From Lamellibrachia columna (taxonomy: Eukaryota > Annelida > Polychaeta > Sabellida > Siboglinidae): 64,000 nucleotides of DNA. The position numbers were made by a program, and so were the translations under genes. The notes beneath the pieces are model-generated. The model had not been told where the DNA came from, ran no database searches, and worked only from the letters and a program-made list of their open reading frames with translations. Positions 1 to 11,756 of the stretch are shown here, piece after piece (position 1 is the first letter of the stretch; every line of letters starts with the position of its first letter). Location of the stretch: the NCBI GenBank assembly GCA_963662155.1, contig OY759266.1, forward strand, positions 12,081,835-12,145,834, written 5' to 3'.

Positions 1-240
1 CGTTGACATTGTCATGTTAATGGGGCCGGACCACAGTAGATAATTGCGTTGCCATTGGTGACCATGTTAAAGTTTTGTCCGATTATAAGAAAACGTGACC
101 ATCAAAAATTCTGAAATTTTTTCACAGCAACTGTATGCCATCATCTCACTGTCTGACCTCACTGCTGACCAAGTTTTGTCAAAATCACATACCTCCAACT
201 TTTAAACTGCCCCGACGTGCGATGCCCGTCAATTTTGACA
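1..240 (-). pseudogene. Decayed copy of the orphan coiled-coil first exon and its flanks
   Basis: This block resembles 36,780-37,010 over about 230 bases, including shared stretches such as ATTATAAGAAAACG and GCCCGTCAATTT. In the 36.9 kb copy the block holds a short first exon (minus strand, 22 codons) with a good GTAAGA donor. Here the matching stretch, roughly 135-205, keeps GAGATGATG but has lost the start codon in the equivalent place and the GT donor, so it cannot act as the same exon. It suggests that further copies of the family lie, or lay, to the left of the window. Confidence 0.55.
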
Positions 241-334
241 AAAATAGCCATATATTCATGCGCCCACGTGGTTGCTCATTCTGGAATGAGCAGCTTGCAT
301 TGGTGTTTCAATTGCTCTCCAGGACATTTTGGAG

Positions 335-665
335 GCTTGCCATGGTATGCCATGGCATTTACCATGGTACCATGGCATTTACCATGGTATAACATGCCAT
401 TTACCATGGTATATTTTCATAAGGGAAATACCATGTCCATGATGTTTTGAAACAGGTAAACCATGGTAAAATATACCATGATATACCATGGTATGCCGTG
501 GTTTTTTAACAGCTGGGAAACCATGGTAAAATACCATGGTGTTTTGAAACAGGTAAACCATGGTATACTATACAATTACCATACACAATATATGAAAAAG
601 CATGGTCTACCAGAGTTTACCATTGTAATATCATGGCATACCATATAATACCATGTAATGCCACC
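335..665. repeat. Degenerate palindromic CCATGG/TACCATGGTA repeat field
   Basis: The self-complementary 10-mer TACCATGGTA and shortened forms recur many times at irregular spacing (for example near 358, 388, 472, 487, 530 and 557), with a partly duplicated spacer GTTTTGAAACAGGTAAACCA. Because the core is its own reverse complement, short open frames appear on both strands; they are by-products. Confidence 0.7.
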
Positions 666-719
666 AAATATACCATGTATATTTTCACAAAGGAAACATT
701 TATGGGACAACGAATATGA

Positions 720-1062
720 TTATTTCTTGTGTGGCTATACGAATCGACAGAAGACAGGCTCTAACACTACTATGCAATAGACATTAACGCACTAGAAAAT
801 GTGCAACGCAGAGCCACAAAGCTGGTTCCAAAACTTAGAATACACAGATATGCTGAAACGTCTCAACTTACCATGCCTGCATGATGACATAAGCAAAGAC
901 GGTTTCTTCACAACTAAAACTCGGAGCACATGCGGCCACAAAGAGAAGTTATACAAGACACCGACCAGACTCGACATTATACAATATACATTCTCGCAAT
1001 GCGTATTTCAGGATTGGAATGACAACAATACAATACAATACAATACAATACAATACAATACA
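720..1062 (+). mobile_element. LINE 3' fragment (CR1-like reverse transcriptase C-terminus)
   Basis: Translation from about 792 gives a VQRRATKLVPKL-type sequence followed by RLNLPCL and, later, FFTTKTRSTCGHKEKLY and FQDWND. This is the usual C-terminal region of CR1-clade LINE reverse transcriptases. The frame is broken between the VQRRATKL stretch and the following ORF. The fragment ends in a (CAATA)n tail at about 1026-1062, a 3' microsatellite as such LINEs often carry. Only the tail of the polymerase remains. Confidence 0.75.
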
Positions 1063-2140
1063 ATGATGCTTTATTCGTCCGATCAGGAAATTACAGTGCC
1101 AATCGACACTTACAACACGATAAAAGCAAAACCTTGAACATTAGGTTTAGAGTTTGCACATCACATATATACTGTATGTACAGCAGAAATCATAGGTTAT
1201 TTAATCACAGATTTTTTTATAATTTAGCGTTAAGAATTGAAATGGCAGAGGGTAATAAAAGACTACTTGTAGCGGTTTGTCTTGACGTTGCTGCTTCTGT
1301 GACTGAGCCGGGAATAAAATTCGACATGGAGGAGGTGTGAGGGGTCTTGGGAGTAGTTGACTAGCTTCATGTAACACTTTCCCTCAATACAAAGACTGGA
1401 AGTTGTCTAACTGTCTACCAACTGGCTCTATGTATGACTTTATCCAACCTCCCTTGTCCACGTTCTGAAACATTCCCACCCCAAAAGAGATACTACTGGA
1501 AATAGCTGCATTATAAAACATCAGAAGATCCGCACTGATTCCAAACTTCAAACCTTCCACCATCAGCCATAGAAACCCCAAACATCCGTCCAAAAAAAAA
1601 ACTACGATCTATGGAAGAGGGACATATTGCAATTTTAAAAAGAACCAACATTTATTTATTTATGTGTTGTACATTTACATGTTATCGTATAAGAAACGGT
1701 TTCAAGCTGAGCAAAGGACTGGTTTATTCTGCGTGACGTCGTCGTATTAGGCGGCGCTTACAGCGGTAATTGATCCTGGGTAATCCAACCAACGCATATA
1801 TAGAATCAGTACGTCGGGATACAAGAGGTCAATGGCAACTGTAGTGAGGACATTATGTAATGTGCAATTGAACTTTGTAGAATATGTTCTGTCAAGCAAT
1901 ATTAAAGAAATCCAGGCCGCCTAGATGTCAACAAAAACACCGTTACATTGCATCCACATGTAGAACACTACACGATGAATGTTCAGGGACCCTCCCACTG
2001 TACAAGGGATAGTTCCTGGTGTAATGGCCGTTGCCATGATGCCAACACCAAAACATGTCTAGGAAATTATGATGGGTAGGTGAAGACAACAACCAAACGT
2101 CAAACATGTTGGAAGTCACAACCCAAGACACGCACTTGTG
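1063..2140. other. Non-coding stretch, nothing recognised
   Basis: Only short open frames without family signatures are seen, plus A/T-rich runs. I cannot assign a gene or repeat family. Confidence 0.4.
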
Positions 2141-3440
2141 GTAGTAGTCGAGGACGTGGATGTGGACGTAGACGAGGACGTGGGTGTGGACGTAGTCGAG
2201 GACGTGGGTGTGGACGTAGTCGAGGACGTGGGTGTGGACGTAGTCGAGGACGTGGGTGTGGACGTAGTCGAGGACGTGGGTATGGACGTAGTCGAGGACG
2301 TGGGTGTGGACGTAGACGAGGACGTGGGTGTGGACGTAGTCGAGGACGTGGGTATGGACGTAGTCGAGGACGTGGGTGTGGACGTAGACGAGGACGTGGG
2401 TGTGGACGTAGTCGAGGACGTGGGTATGGACGTAGTCGAGGACGTGGGTGTGGACGTAGTCGAGGACGTGGGTGTGGACGTAGTCGAGGACGTGGGTGTG
2501 GACGTAGTCGAGGACGTGGGTGTGGACGTAGTCGAGGACGTGGGTGTGGACGTAGTCGAGGACGTGGGTGTGGACGTAGTCGAGGACGTGGGTGTGGACG
2601 TAGTCGAGGACGTGGGTGTGGACGTAGTCGAGGACGTGGGTGTGGACGTAGTCGAGGACGTGGGTGTGGACGTAGTCGAGGACGTGGGTGTGGACGTAGT
2701 CGAGGACGTGGGTGTGGACGTAGTCGAGGACGTGGGTGTGGACGTAGTCGAGGACGTGGGTGTGGACGTAGTCGAGGACGTGGGTGTGGACGTAGACGAG
2801 GACGTGGGTGTGGACGTAGTCGAGGACGTGGGTGTGGACGTAGTCGAGGACGTGGGTGTGGACGTAGTCGAGGACGTGGGTGTGGACGTAGACGAGGACG
2901 TGGGTGTGGACGTAGTCGAGGACGTGGGTGTGGACGTAGTCGAGGACGTGGGTGTGGACGTAGACGAGGACGTGGGTGTGTATTTTGGCGAGGACGTGGG
3001 TATGGACGTAGTCGAGGACGTGGGTGTGGACGTAGTCGAGGACGTGGGTGTGGACGTAGTCGAGGACGTGGGTGTGGACGTAGTCGAGGTCGTGGGTGTG
3101 GACGTAGTCGAGGTCGTGGGTGTGGACGTAGTCGAGGACGTGGGTGTGGACGTAGTCGAGGACGTGGGTGTGGACGTAGTCGAGGTCGTGGGTGTGGACG
3201 TAGTCGAGGTCGTGGGTGTGGACGTAGTCGAGGACGTGGGTGTGGACGTAGTCGAGGACGTGGGTGTGGACGTAGTCGAGGACGTGGGTGTGGACGTAGT
3301 CGAGGACGTGGGTGTGGACGTAGTCGAGGACGTGGGTGTGGACGTAGTCGAGGACGTGGGTGTGGACGTAGTCGAGGACGTGGGTGTGGACGTAGTCGAG
3401 GACGTGGGTGTGGACGTAGTCGAGGACGTGGGTATGGACG
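2141..3440 (+). repeat. 24-bp minisatellite, about 54 copies
   Basis: The unit CGAGGACGTGGGTGTGGACG plus TAGT is repeated head to tail for 1.3 kb with few substitutions (TAGT/TAGA, GTGGGTGT/GTGGGTAT, CGAGGACG/CGAGGTCG) and one aberrant unit near 2,978-2,992. Since 24 is a multiple of 3, each frame reads as an 8-residue repeat, and long frames stay open on both strands (GRSRGRGC and VVEDVGVD on plus; HPRPRLRP and TSSTTSTP on minus). The plus GRSRGRGC frame runs on into LINE sequence. No expressed gene is shown. Confidence 0.95.
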
Positions 3441-3449
3441 CAAAGAAAC

Positions 3450-4800
3450 TAATCACCTGAAGTCAAAACGTTTAATACAACGTGCAGTAGAAATATATGT
3501 TGCGGTCCTGCACAGTAAGATACACAATGCCATAGTTGACAACATGGACAATAGCAAAGTCACAACACTCACTTTACTAGATCTCTCAGCTGCTTTCGAT
3601 ACGATTGGTCATTTTAATCTTTCTACAACGCCGTCATAAACATTTCTGGCACAGCTCTTCGGTGGTTCAAATCATATTTTTCAGACGGAGACCAAAGCAT
3701 TAATATATCTGGCACACTATCTTGCCCACAACACATTCCATTCGGAGTGCCGCAAGGATCCGTCCTTGGCCCTGTTCTGTTTAGCTTATATACTACGTCT
3801 TTCAGCCAAGTCATTACTAATCATAATCTCAGTCATCATCTGTATGCTGATGACACCAGGTTTACATACCACTTTTACAATCAAATGCACAATAATCTGT
3901 TTAAACGTTAAGTGCTGTCTTACTGATATCTTGTTTTGGGTGGAATCAAGTAAGCTAAAGCTTAATCAAGGTAACATAGACATTATTATTGGCACTAAAC
4001 AGCAACGAAATAGGGTCATCAGCCATTTTCCAGTTAAACTTCTTGGCAGTGATACATTCCCATCAGATTATGTTCGTAATCTAGGTGTTGTCTTTGATAG
4101 TGACTTCAACTTTCGCCAGCACATTTCTAAAGAATATAAATCCTGTTTCTATCATATACGTGATCTCCGTCGAATTCGGCGTCACATATCTATATCTACT
4201 GCTAAAATAATATCGACGGCATTAGTTAGTAGCCGCCTTGACTATTGTAATTCACTGCTTAATAACATTGCCAAAAGTGACTTGGCTAAATTCCAACAAG
4301 TACAAAATTGTTTGGCACGTGTAGTATTCAGGGCGCCTCGGTTTTCACAATCACTACCATTATTTAAACAGGTACACTGGCTTCCTGCTACTTATCGAAT
4401 TAATTTTAAGCTGTCCACTCTTACATACCTTGGCTAGTCTCCTGTATCTTTCAAATATCCATAGGCAGCTCAGATCATCAATTTCACAATTTATTGTGCC
4501 TAAAACAAACTTAACTTGGGCAAACGTGCTTTCTCTGTCGCTGCGCCTGGGGTCTGGAATGAACTCTCCATCACTTTGAAAACATCTGAAACTATAGCTA
4601 TCTTCCGAAAAAAACTCAAGACATATTTATTCCAAATTGCATTTCCACCATAAATCTTCGGTTGTCCCTTGTACTGACAATGACTTTTGCGCGTCCCTGT
4701 TCACGATTATGCTTAATAATTCTGTTTTGTTGCGCCTCTCAGCTCCAGTTCCTAAAGATATAGGCGCCTTAGAAGTTTATTATTATTATAAAAAATACAT
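3450..4800 (+). mobile_element. 5'-truncated L2/CR1-type LINE with damaged reverse transcriptase
   Basis: Reverse-transcriptase blocks appear in order but in different frames: LLDLSAAFDTI (about 3,570), GVPQGSVLGPVLFSLY (about 3,745), LYADDT (about 3,842), then a C-terminal part with LDYCNSLL and HWLPATYRINFKL (to about 4,430) and RAFSVAAPGVWNEL (about 4,525). Stops and frameshifts separate these, so it is dead. The 5' side is replaced by the 24-bp minisatellite; the 3' end carries a TTATTATTATTA-type tail near 4,780. The tail matches 14,196-14,355. Confidence 0.85.
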
Positions 4801-4825
4801 AATATATCATTTGCTTTAAAATAGT

Positions 4826-5178
4826 TGTTATGCCCGGTACCAAGCTATGATGTTTATTGTTACGCCCGATACCAAGCTTTAATGTTGTATAGCTAAAATC
4901 AATGTGTTCAAATAACTATCTCTGAACTTTAATAACTTTTTTCTATATAACATCCCTCAGAAATGCTCTATGAGAAAGGGTTGTTTTAAAATGTTGCTAT
5001 AATCCAATTACCAGTTTGTATATGCAACAGTGCACGCACGAGCAGTTTCAAATCATATTCCCGGAATAGGGTCTCATCTTATGAACTTATAGGTGTTCAC
5101 CGCACTAACTTTAGTATAACATGAAAAAGAACGCAATGACGTAATAACGAACTCGGTATCTTGGTACCCGGTGTAACA
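4826..5178. mobile_element. Possible MITE with imperfect terminal inverted repeats
   Basis: The left end TGTTATGCCCGGTACCAAG and the reverse complement of the right end TGTTACACCGGGTACCAAG match at most positions and bound about 353 bases with no coding capacity. A second, direct copy of the left motif lies near 4,858. A target duplication is not clear, so this is a suggestion only. Confidence 0.4.
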
Positions 5179-5800
5179 GTAGAGGGTGGCATTACTGACA
5201 TGCACCGCCTGCCACTTAGTGAGTTTTCGGATTTAAACAAAGAAACTTCATAATTTAAATGTTTAGACTATGTATTCTATCGGAGCAAAGTTTAACAGAG
5301 ATTGGAGAAGGTGACAAAAATAGCCTTTCCCGAGCCAACTGTCAGACAATTTTGGAGAGTGGCCCTAATCCTACTGCGGTTCACCCAGGCAAACACCTGT
5401 ACACGTAGACAGAATAACAACTATGTAGATATACACACATTTCGTGCAGTAAAAGTACATGTAAAACAATTTAAGAATAAAAAATATATAAATATACACA
5501 CATTGATCAATCCAATATTTAATCATTGGACTTCTGTAATAAATAAAAGTGTGAAAATAATTACCAAAAGAATAGTAGTTTTATTTTGTGTGTTACCGCT
5601 ACAATGTTCCTGATGAACTTTCATTTCTGTGGTCAATTAATACATTCGTGTTTGCAGTTGGTCGAACTTGACATAAAATGCAAGTATTTGTGTCCCCTGC
5701 TATCAGAATCGACCAAATATTGCGTTTCAAAATTCGCGCCACGTGCACTTAAACTAAGGATATTGCCGATTGGCTGAACAGATTTATAATTGCACGACTT
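5179..5800. other. Non-coding, A/T-rich; no gene recognised
   Basis: A 103-codon open frame at 5,302-5,613 has low-complexity A/T-driven composition and no recognisable domain. I see nothing else. Confidence 0.35.
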
Positions 5801-6060
5801 CAGGGGCGGATCCAGAAAGGGTTCCAGGGGCCCGAACACCCTTTTTGGCCACCAAATGAGTACATTTACAACTGAAATATATTAATTGGCTGAAAACCAG
5901 ATTCTTAGTGTCACAAAATTGCACCGTTTCAAGAATTTTATCTAAAAAAATCGACCCCCATCGCCTAGCGCTTCCCATTTGCCACCAAATTGGTGCAGTT
6001 TTTAGTCCAACTGATGGGAACGGATGACACCACTTCCTACCCCCTCCACCCACCCCACTT
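5801..6060. mobile_element. One-ended hAT-like terminal motif
   Basis: CAGGGGCGGATCCAG at 5,801 is the type of end found on many invertebrate hAT-like non-autonomous elements. I could not find a matching opposite end or an 8-bp duplication, so the extent is arbitrary. Confidence 0.3.
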
Positions 6061-6102
6061 GCACGCGTCTCACAATAACGGAAAGATGCTCAACTGACCA
6101 TC

Positions 6103-6379
6103 CTGTTTAAGAAAGGAGACCAATCAGAGTGTGGGAATTTCAATGACGACAGGACGGTTTGTTGGATGCGTTTTTTTCTGGTATTTGACGCAAGGTAACG
6201 ATTATATATCCACAGTGCTTCTTCCAGATCTAAAGCCACTTTTAGTTTCAGGGATGATGTTTGCAATGTGAGCCGTAAGCCGATTGAGTAGCACTCTTGC
6301 GAATACATTGACAGGTACTGAGAGTGACATGTGCCTATATGTAATTACCACTCACTGATCGGTCTCCTTTCTTAAACAG
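6103..6379 (-). mobile_element. LINE reverse-transcriptase fragment bounded by an inverted repeat
   Basis: On the minus strand, 6,379 downward reads LFKKGDRSVSGNY, then FARVLLNRLTAHIANIIPET and GFRSGRSTVDI, a typical non-LTR reverse-transcriptase segment, with stops between. The opening codons recur on the plus strand at 6,103 (LFKKGDQSECGNF), so bases 6,103-6,131 and 6,351-6,379 form an inverted repeat of about 29 bp. Confidence 0.7.
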
Positions 6380-6820
6380 TGTGGTCAATTTAGTATATAT
6401 CCATTATTGTGGTACGCGTGCAGCGTTTAAACCATCGCGATGATCATTCTGCTTCCTAGTAAATTGTTCGACCCCAACGAAAGCAATGTTTGGGAGACGC
6501 TGTCATTGGTAATCGGGGCGACGGCCGATGCGGTATGAGGCATTTGTGAACCATTTGAGCTGCGTGCAAAGGTGTTATAGCGACTGAAGGCTGTTGCACT
6601 ACTTCCAACACTCTCGGTGATGTGAGACTGGTGATACATCAGCAAGGACAGGTCAAGATGGTTGGGAGTCTCACACACTGCAGTGAGCGGTCGGAAGATT
6701 GGAGCAGTTCGCATCGTCTACCGGCCCTAAAGTGCCGAAAAAATGCGCTTTGGTTAAATAATTTTAAACCGCAAGATGGTGGTTGCTATTTGCCCATAGC
6801 TGGAACATGGGTTGGTAAGC
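6380..6820. other. Unassigned stretch
   Basis: A 95-codon minus-strand open frame (6,427-6,714) and plus-strand shadows are present with no recognisable domain. CATCGTCTACCGGCCC occurs near 6,713 and again near 11,127, hinting at a shared low-copy sequence. Confidence 0.3.
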
Positions 6821-6876
6821 ACCAGAGTATGTCGACCAGAGTATGCCGACCAGAGTATGTCGACCAGAGCATGTCG
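6821..6876 (+). repeat. 14-bp tandem repeat, four copies
   Basis: ACCAGAGTATGTCG is repeated four times with single substitutions. Confidence 0.85.
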
Positions 6877-7183
6877 ACGTGCCCGTGGGTCGTGCACACG
6901 ACACCTCCGGGAAACAGCACCAACCGACAGTCATCATCAAATTAATGACACCGCGAGTAATTATACGACGAATGTATAGAATGATTCATCGAGCCTTCCG
7001 ACACTAATTGAAGAGGGACGATCACATCCTGTATATTCATCGGCGCTAATATTTCGTTTCCAAGAACATGCGTGTCGTTTATATCGCGTTCCACATTTAT
7101 GCGACCTGCAGCCGGATATGTTTGCAAACCCAACGGATGTTGAAGGCCACACTGTAAGAAAGACATAGGCGCGGGTTAATTTA

Positions 7184-7185
<2 letters not shown>

Positions 7186-7245
<60 letters not shown>

Positions 7246-7331
7246 TCCCTCTCCCTCTCCCTCTCCCTCTCCCTCTCCCTCTCCTCTCCCCCCTCTCTCT
7301 CCCTCTCCCTCTCCTCCCTCTCCCTCTCTCT

Positions 7332-7363
<32 letters not shown>

Positions 7364-7403
7364 CCCTCTCCCTCTCCCTCTCCCTCTCCCTCTCCCTCTC
7401 CCT
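7186..7403 (+). repeat. (CT)n / (CCCTCT)n polypyrimidine microsatellite
   Basis: Pure CT dinucleotides give way to CCCTCT hexamers with interruptions. The R/E-rich open frames on the other strand are artefacts of the repeat. Confidence 0.95.
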
Positions 7404-7567
7404 AAACAACACGTCAAGGTTTAATCGTAGCATTATTATTGGTCAATACCGTATTTTAGTAACTACAAGAATAAGCAATGTCAATCATGATTTGCATTGA
7501 TTATATTACAGGAAATTACGTTGTAACTGGCGCCGGTCCGAAGGTCTCCGATGCAATCGCATAAGAC

Positions 7568-7737
<170 letters not shown>

Positions 7738-7741
7738 AAGA

Positions 7742-7778
7742 AATTTATAGTCACCAAGAGAGTTAGTGACTATAAATT
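7742..7778. other. Short perfect hairpin
   Basis: Arms AATTTATAGTCAC (7,742-7,754) and its exact reverse complement (7,766-7,778) flank an 11-nt loop, directly after the GA tract. Confidence 0.6.
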
Positions 7779-8835
7779 ATTGAACAATTTATCTAATAAT
7801 ATCTATAAGCGTAAGGTAAGCCCGGGCGGAACGTTTTCATCGGGGCATTTCCTCTTCGATGAAAGAGAGAATTATCAGGTTTAATTGGGGCACAGAGAGA
7901 AAATTTTAATTTTTTCTACGGTCAGAGAGAAAAATGGCGATAAACAGGGGCATTTGCGCGGCACATACATGTATACCTTAGTATAGGGAGTACACCCCCC
8001 GGGGTTTTATGTTTCGTGAATGAAACATGTACACTACATAATATAAGAGGTCATGCCAACTAGAAGTGAAACTGAAATTCAGGATTTGGTATCATCCACG
8101 TGCGTTCAACTGCAAAAATTGTGTCTTGGGCAAGTTGTTACAATTGTATCGGGGCAAGTTGTTACAACTGTAACAACGCTCTGGCATCTTGTTAAATAGT
8201 CTCGGCGCAGCTTCTGTTTGAGCAAGTAATAAATATTGCACGATTCATAGAGATGTGGATGTGAGTGTGTGTGTGCATGAGTGCATACGTGTGTATCATT
8301 CAATCAAGTAAAATATCATAGATATTTTGCCATTCACTATTTCATACTCCATTCAATAATTTATATTCCATTCACAATTGTTTTTTATGTAAGAATCCGT
8401 GAAAAGTTGTATGCTAACAATGAAAAGCTTGATATATGAAGCTGTGAACATCTATATTGTTATGCACACTGTGTATAAGATGTATAAGTGTGTAAAATCC
8501 AATTAATGTAATAACAGTAACATGAACGAGTGATACTTGCTTTGCGATCCACACGTTCTTTGCTATAACAACGTGCCCCGTATGATGTAACAACTTGCCC
8601 CGCTTACGGGGCTAGTTGTTACAGTAGACTGCGCCAGGGAAACTTCATATATTTATCTAACTATGACATGGAATATCATTGGTATGATACATTTGTTTAA
8701 AACAAATAATATATTTAATGTATACGTTGACATAAATAATGCATCTAACATACTTTTTTTATAAAAAGTTACTTTAACTGAAAATTGCAACAACTAACAT
8801 ACAACAGTAGGCTGAAACAATGTCACCGAACTGCA
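7779..8835. other. Intergenic; scattered inverted motif
   Basis: No gene is recognised. GGGGCAAGTTGTTAC near 8,151 and its reverse complement near 8,598 form a 15-bp inverted repeat about 430 bp apart, each with further partial copies beside it, possibly the ends of a decayed MITE. Confidence 0.35.
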
Positions 8836-8883
8836 CCGAGCACGAAACATCTGTGGTAGACTCTGTACCCTTCGCACCAACTA
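8836..8883 (+). repeat. Left part of an older repeat split by the pogo-like element
   Basis: This matches 17,915-17,960 (CGAAACATCTGTGGTAGAC versus CGAAACCTCTATGGTAGAC) and continues after the insertion at 10,670-10,810. The copy near 17.9-18.1 kb is uninterrupted and shows the empty site. Confidence 0.6.
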
Positions 8884-10669
8884 TGGGTGAGTTGCCGGTA
8901 TAGGGAGTCTTTTAGGGACCCTTAATGATAAACTTGAACATAGACGCGAAAACAAATGGAACTGATATAAACAATATACTAACATAGAGTTTATATTTTA
9001 TTTTCAACAACCAGCTATTAATCACAAGAAAATCATTGATGGATTTTGAACAAACAAAAATGTCCAATCGTAGCCGCGGTTTCCTCGATTGGACCACCCA
9101 ATGTCTTCGATTGGACCACCCAATATCTTCGATTGGACCACCCAATGTCTTCGATTGGACCAGAAGTAAAATTATTATATAGGAATAAGTATAATTCTGA
9201 ATTAATATATAATTAGCATATAGTGCTCATTATATCAGTAATGGTTATCATTAGTCAAATACAATATACTAATAAATACCAGTGTTCATAATCTTGGTAG
9301 TTCCTGCCACCCTAAACAATGTCCCATGTCTTCTTCGACTGGACCAACAAACAAATTGTGTAGACCAAGTTTTTAATGAATACGTGAGTAAAATATAGTG
9401 TTCATTATAAACATAAAATTAATCAATAGTCAAATTAAATATTAACAGGGCCTAATGTTCATAGTCTTCTGTCAATGGCTGCGGAATAGGCTAGCGAAAA
9501 TGATAGACATCCTTTAGAGCCCATTACAATATATTCTGTCTTGCAATTGCATGCACTGGCACCATAGAGTCTTTCATCACATCCATTACTCGTTGCACTA
9601 TGCCTGCATAGTGTCAACTGCAATTCGTATCAGGCATGGGTTAATATCAATTGTTAATTAAATTAACTCAATTAAATTATATTAATTAACTTTCTAGAAA
9701 ATCACAAATTAATTAAATTAAATTAATTAACTTTTCTGGAAGAGGTTAATTTAATGTAATAAAAAAATCACAATTAACTGTCAATTAACTTTTTTATTGG
9801 GTATATTATTTTGTGCAATCCGGTGGTGCCCATTAGACACAGACACTCAGCCAGTGACCCAATTTCATCCAACCAATGTAAAAAAAAAAATAGTCAAGTC
9901 AATGCAGTTGTTTGAACAGTGTCAATCAGTGAATAAGTTGAACTGTGAGTGTGCCTGGCCAGGTGCTAAAGCTGTATTATGTAAGAGTATTGACTCCTCT
10001 TTCTTTTGTGGCTGTCATCACCCATCCAAGCTTTTCTAGACATAATCCCACATGACAAAATCCAACGGGACAAATGTGAACGAAATCCCGCAATACAATG
10101 TTTAACTTAAATTATATATGTATGACCTTTGGCACTAAATTGAGGTAAACCCTTATAAAATACAAATTATTTGGTAGTCCAAAACAATGTAAATTTACCT
10201 GTGACCAAATGTGTTCTGTTACAAGTTCCCTTGATTGGACCACTTAGCAACTTCCTTTATTTGCATTATTATCATAATTGCTCCCTTGTCTGATATTACT
10301 TTCTGGTAATCAATAAACTGTGTTGGAATAATTACTGACATTATTGATGGCATACCCTTATGTGGGTCACTGGTCCCATTGTGGCAACTGCAGTGGTCCA
10401 ATCGTTGAATTTCACGTGTTAAAATATTGCATTGTCATCACAAGCAGACGACATCCACTTTAAAATTCCTATTATCGCCACATACGTTGGGCTCCGGCCT
10501 GATTATTTTGTGGGGGACACAGAAAACCTACTTGCGGTGATAAATATTTAAAAAAGAAACGCTATTTCGTTGAAACTTACAGTGTCTTCCGAAATGCCAC
10601 TGATGGATGACATCATCGATAGAGGATGCCACGGTGTACAATAATATGGAATATACAGCATATCTCACC
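8884..10669. mobile_element. Pogo-like (Tc1/mariner superfamily) non-autonomous element
   Basis: Both flanks are TA, as expected for the superfamily. Ends are TGGGTGAGTTGCC at left and, reversed, GGTGAGATATGC at right, clearly diverged. About 640 bases on the left and 570 on the right match the element at 20,520-22,644, while the middle differs and no transposase frame is visible. It holds repeated copies of a GATTGGACCACCCAATGTCT motif (about 9,080-9,160) and an A/T-rich TTAATTAA stretch (about 9,650-9,790). The uninterrupted repeat at 17.96 kb supports the insertion. Confidence 0.7.
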
Positions 10670-10810
10670 TACCGGATGTCGCATTGTCCATAAGGCAAGC
10701 CCCGTTCGTTTAAGTGGCAATCGCCATACAGATGTCGGCCAAGGACAAGGACATATCTGAGCGATGTGACTTCGGAGAAGACCCCAGCAACGTGATGTGT
10801 TGCTATGTCA
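10670..10810 (+). repeat. Right part of the split older repeat
   Basis: The segment continues the match to 17,960-18,090 (GCATTGTCC, then GCCATACA and GACATATCT-like stretches), resuming exactly where the pogo-like element ends. Confidence 0.55.
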
Positions 10811-11126
10811 GTCATCTCCGGTCACGCGATCCGTTGATCAGACTATATACCCTAATATAAAATTATAATTATTATCATTGCACAGATAATCATGTCAAAC
10901 GCACATTTTATTTATTTGAAATATTGAAAATACCTGTACACAAATGCCTGCCAAACGAAACATCCAAATGAAGGCTAATATGACGTCTTGTAGCACAATT
11001 ATTTTGAATGCAAAAAATATGATTTTACCAGCAACATAGGGTAGGATCTAGTAAGAATTTCATTCACGCACGGATTACTCGCATATACATGTTATAGAAA
11101 TAATTATTGCATGCGACTAACAGCAT

Positions 11127-11312
11127 CGTCTACCGGCCCGACTATTACAGCAGGCCAGTCAGCGTCCAGCCAATCGGCGCCCGTCCAGCAGTGCGGCTGT
11201 TGATGTCAATGATGTCGACTATCTCGTTGACATTCGTTCCCACAGTCCGGCCTGCTCCGCACTGCTTGATTGTTAGTACCGCTGCATCACTATTTGCACC
11301 AGTAAGCCGCAG
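11127..11312 (+). CDS. Possible isolated exon, unrecognised
   Basis: The stretch is GC-richer than its surroundings, preceded by GACTAACAG (possible acceptor) and followed by CGCAG|GTAAGT (a strong donor match). The frame that stays open through the donor reads IVYRPDYYSRPVSVQPIG and onward for about 62 codons. I recognise no domain and see no partner exon. It could equally be a chance open stretch in a decayed repeat. Confidence 0.25.
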
Positions 11313-11756
11313 GTAAGTGGACACAAGTTACACCTTTGACTTCAACAATGGCATTTGTCAATTAGTTCCATTTTATGCCATATCATATAAGTTTACATTT
11401 AGACGTTTTATTTAATCATATGTTGTAGTTCCTCTGCGTAAAAGCCACCATTGGTTTCAGCGATGTGTACTAAGTTACAGTGACGCTTTATAATCAATTA
11501 TACACGATATTTCGGTGAATCCAGTGTCTGTGTTGTTAAACATGCTAATAGAAGAAATTGAAGAAACACAACGGTTGAATATGGGCAAGACCAGGAAAAA
11601 TTAAACACTTTCGACAAACTGCTGTCGCCAGCCGTTTTTGTGGTTTCCATATGTGAACTACATATATTGGATAGAAGACATCACGAGGATTAAAAACATA
11701 TATGATTTTGTAAAGTAAATCAGACCTATGTAACAGTGCACGATACGTTTAGAACC

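Noticed and set aside
2080..3639. 519-codon open frame of RG-rich repeats
   Set aside because: It stays open only because the minisatellite unit is 24 bp; equally long frames exist on both strands, and it ends in a dead LINE.
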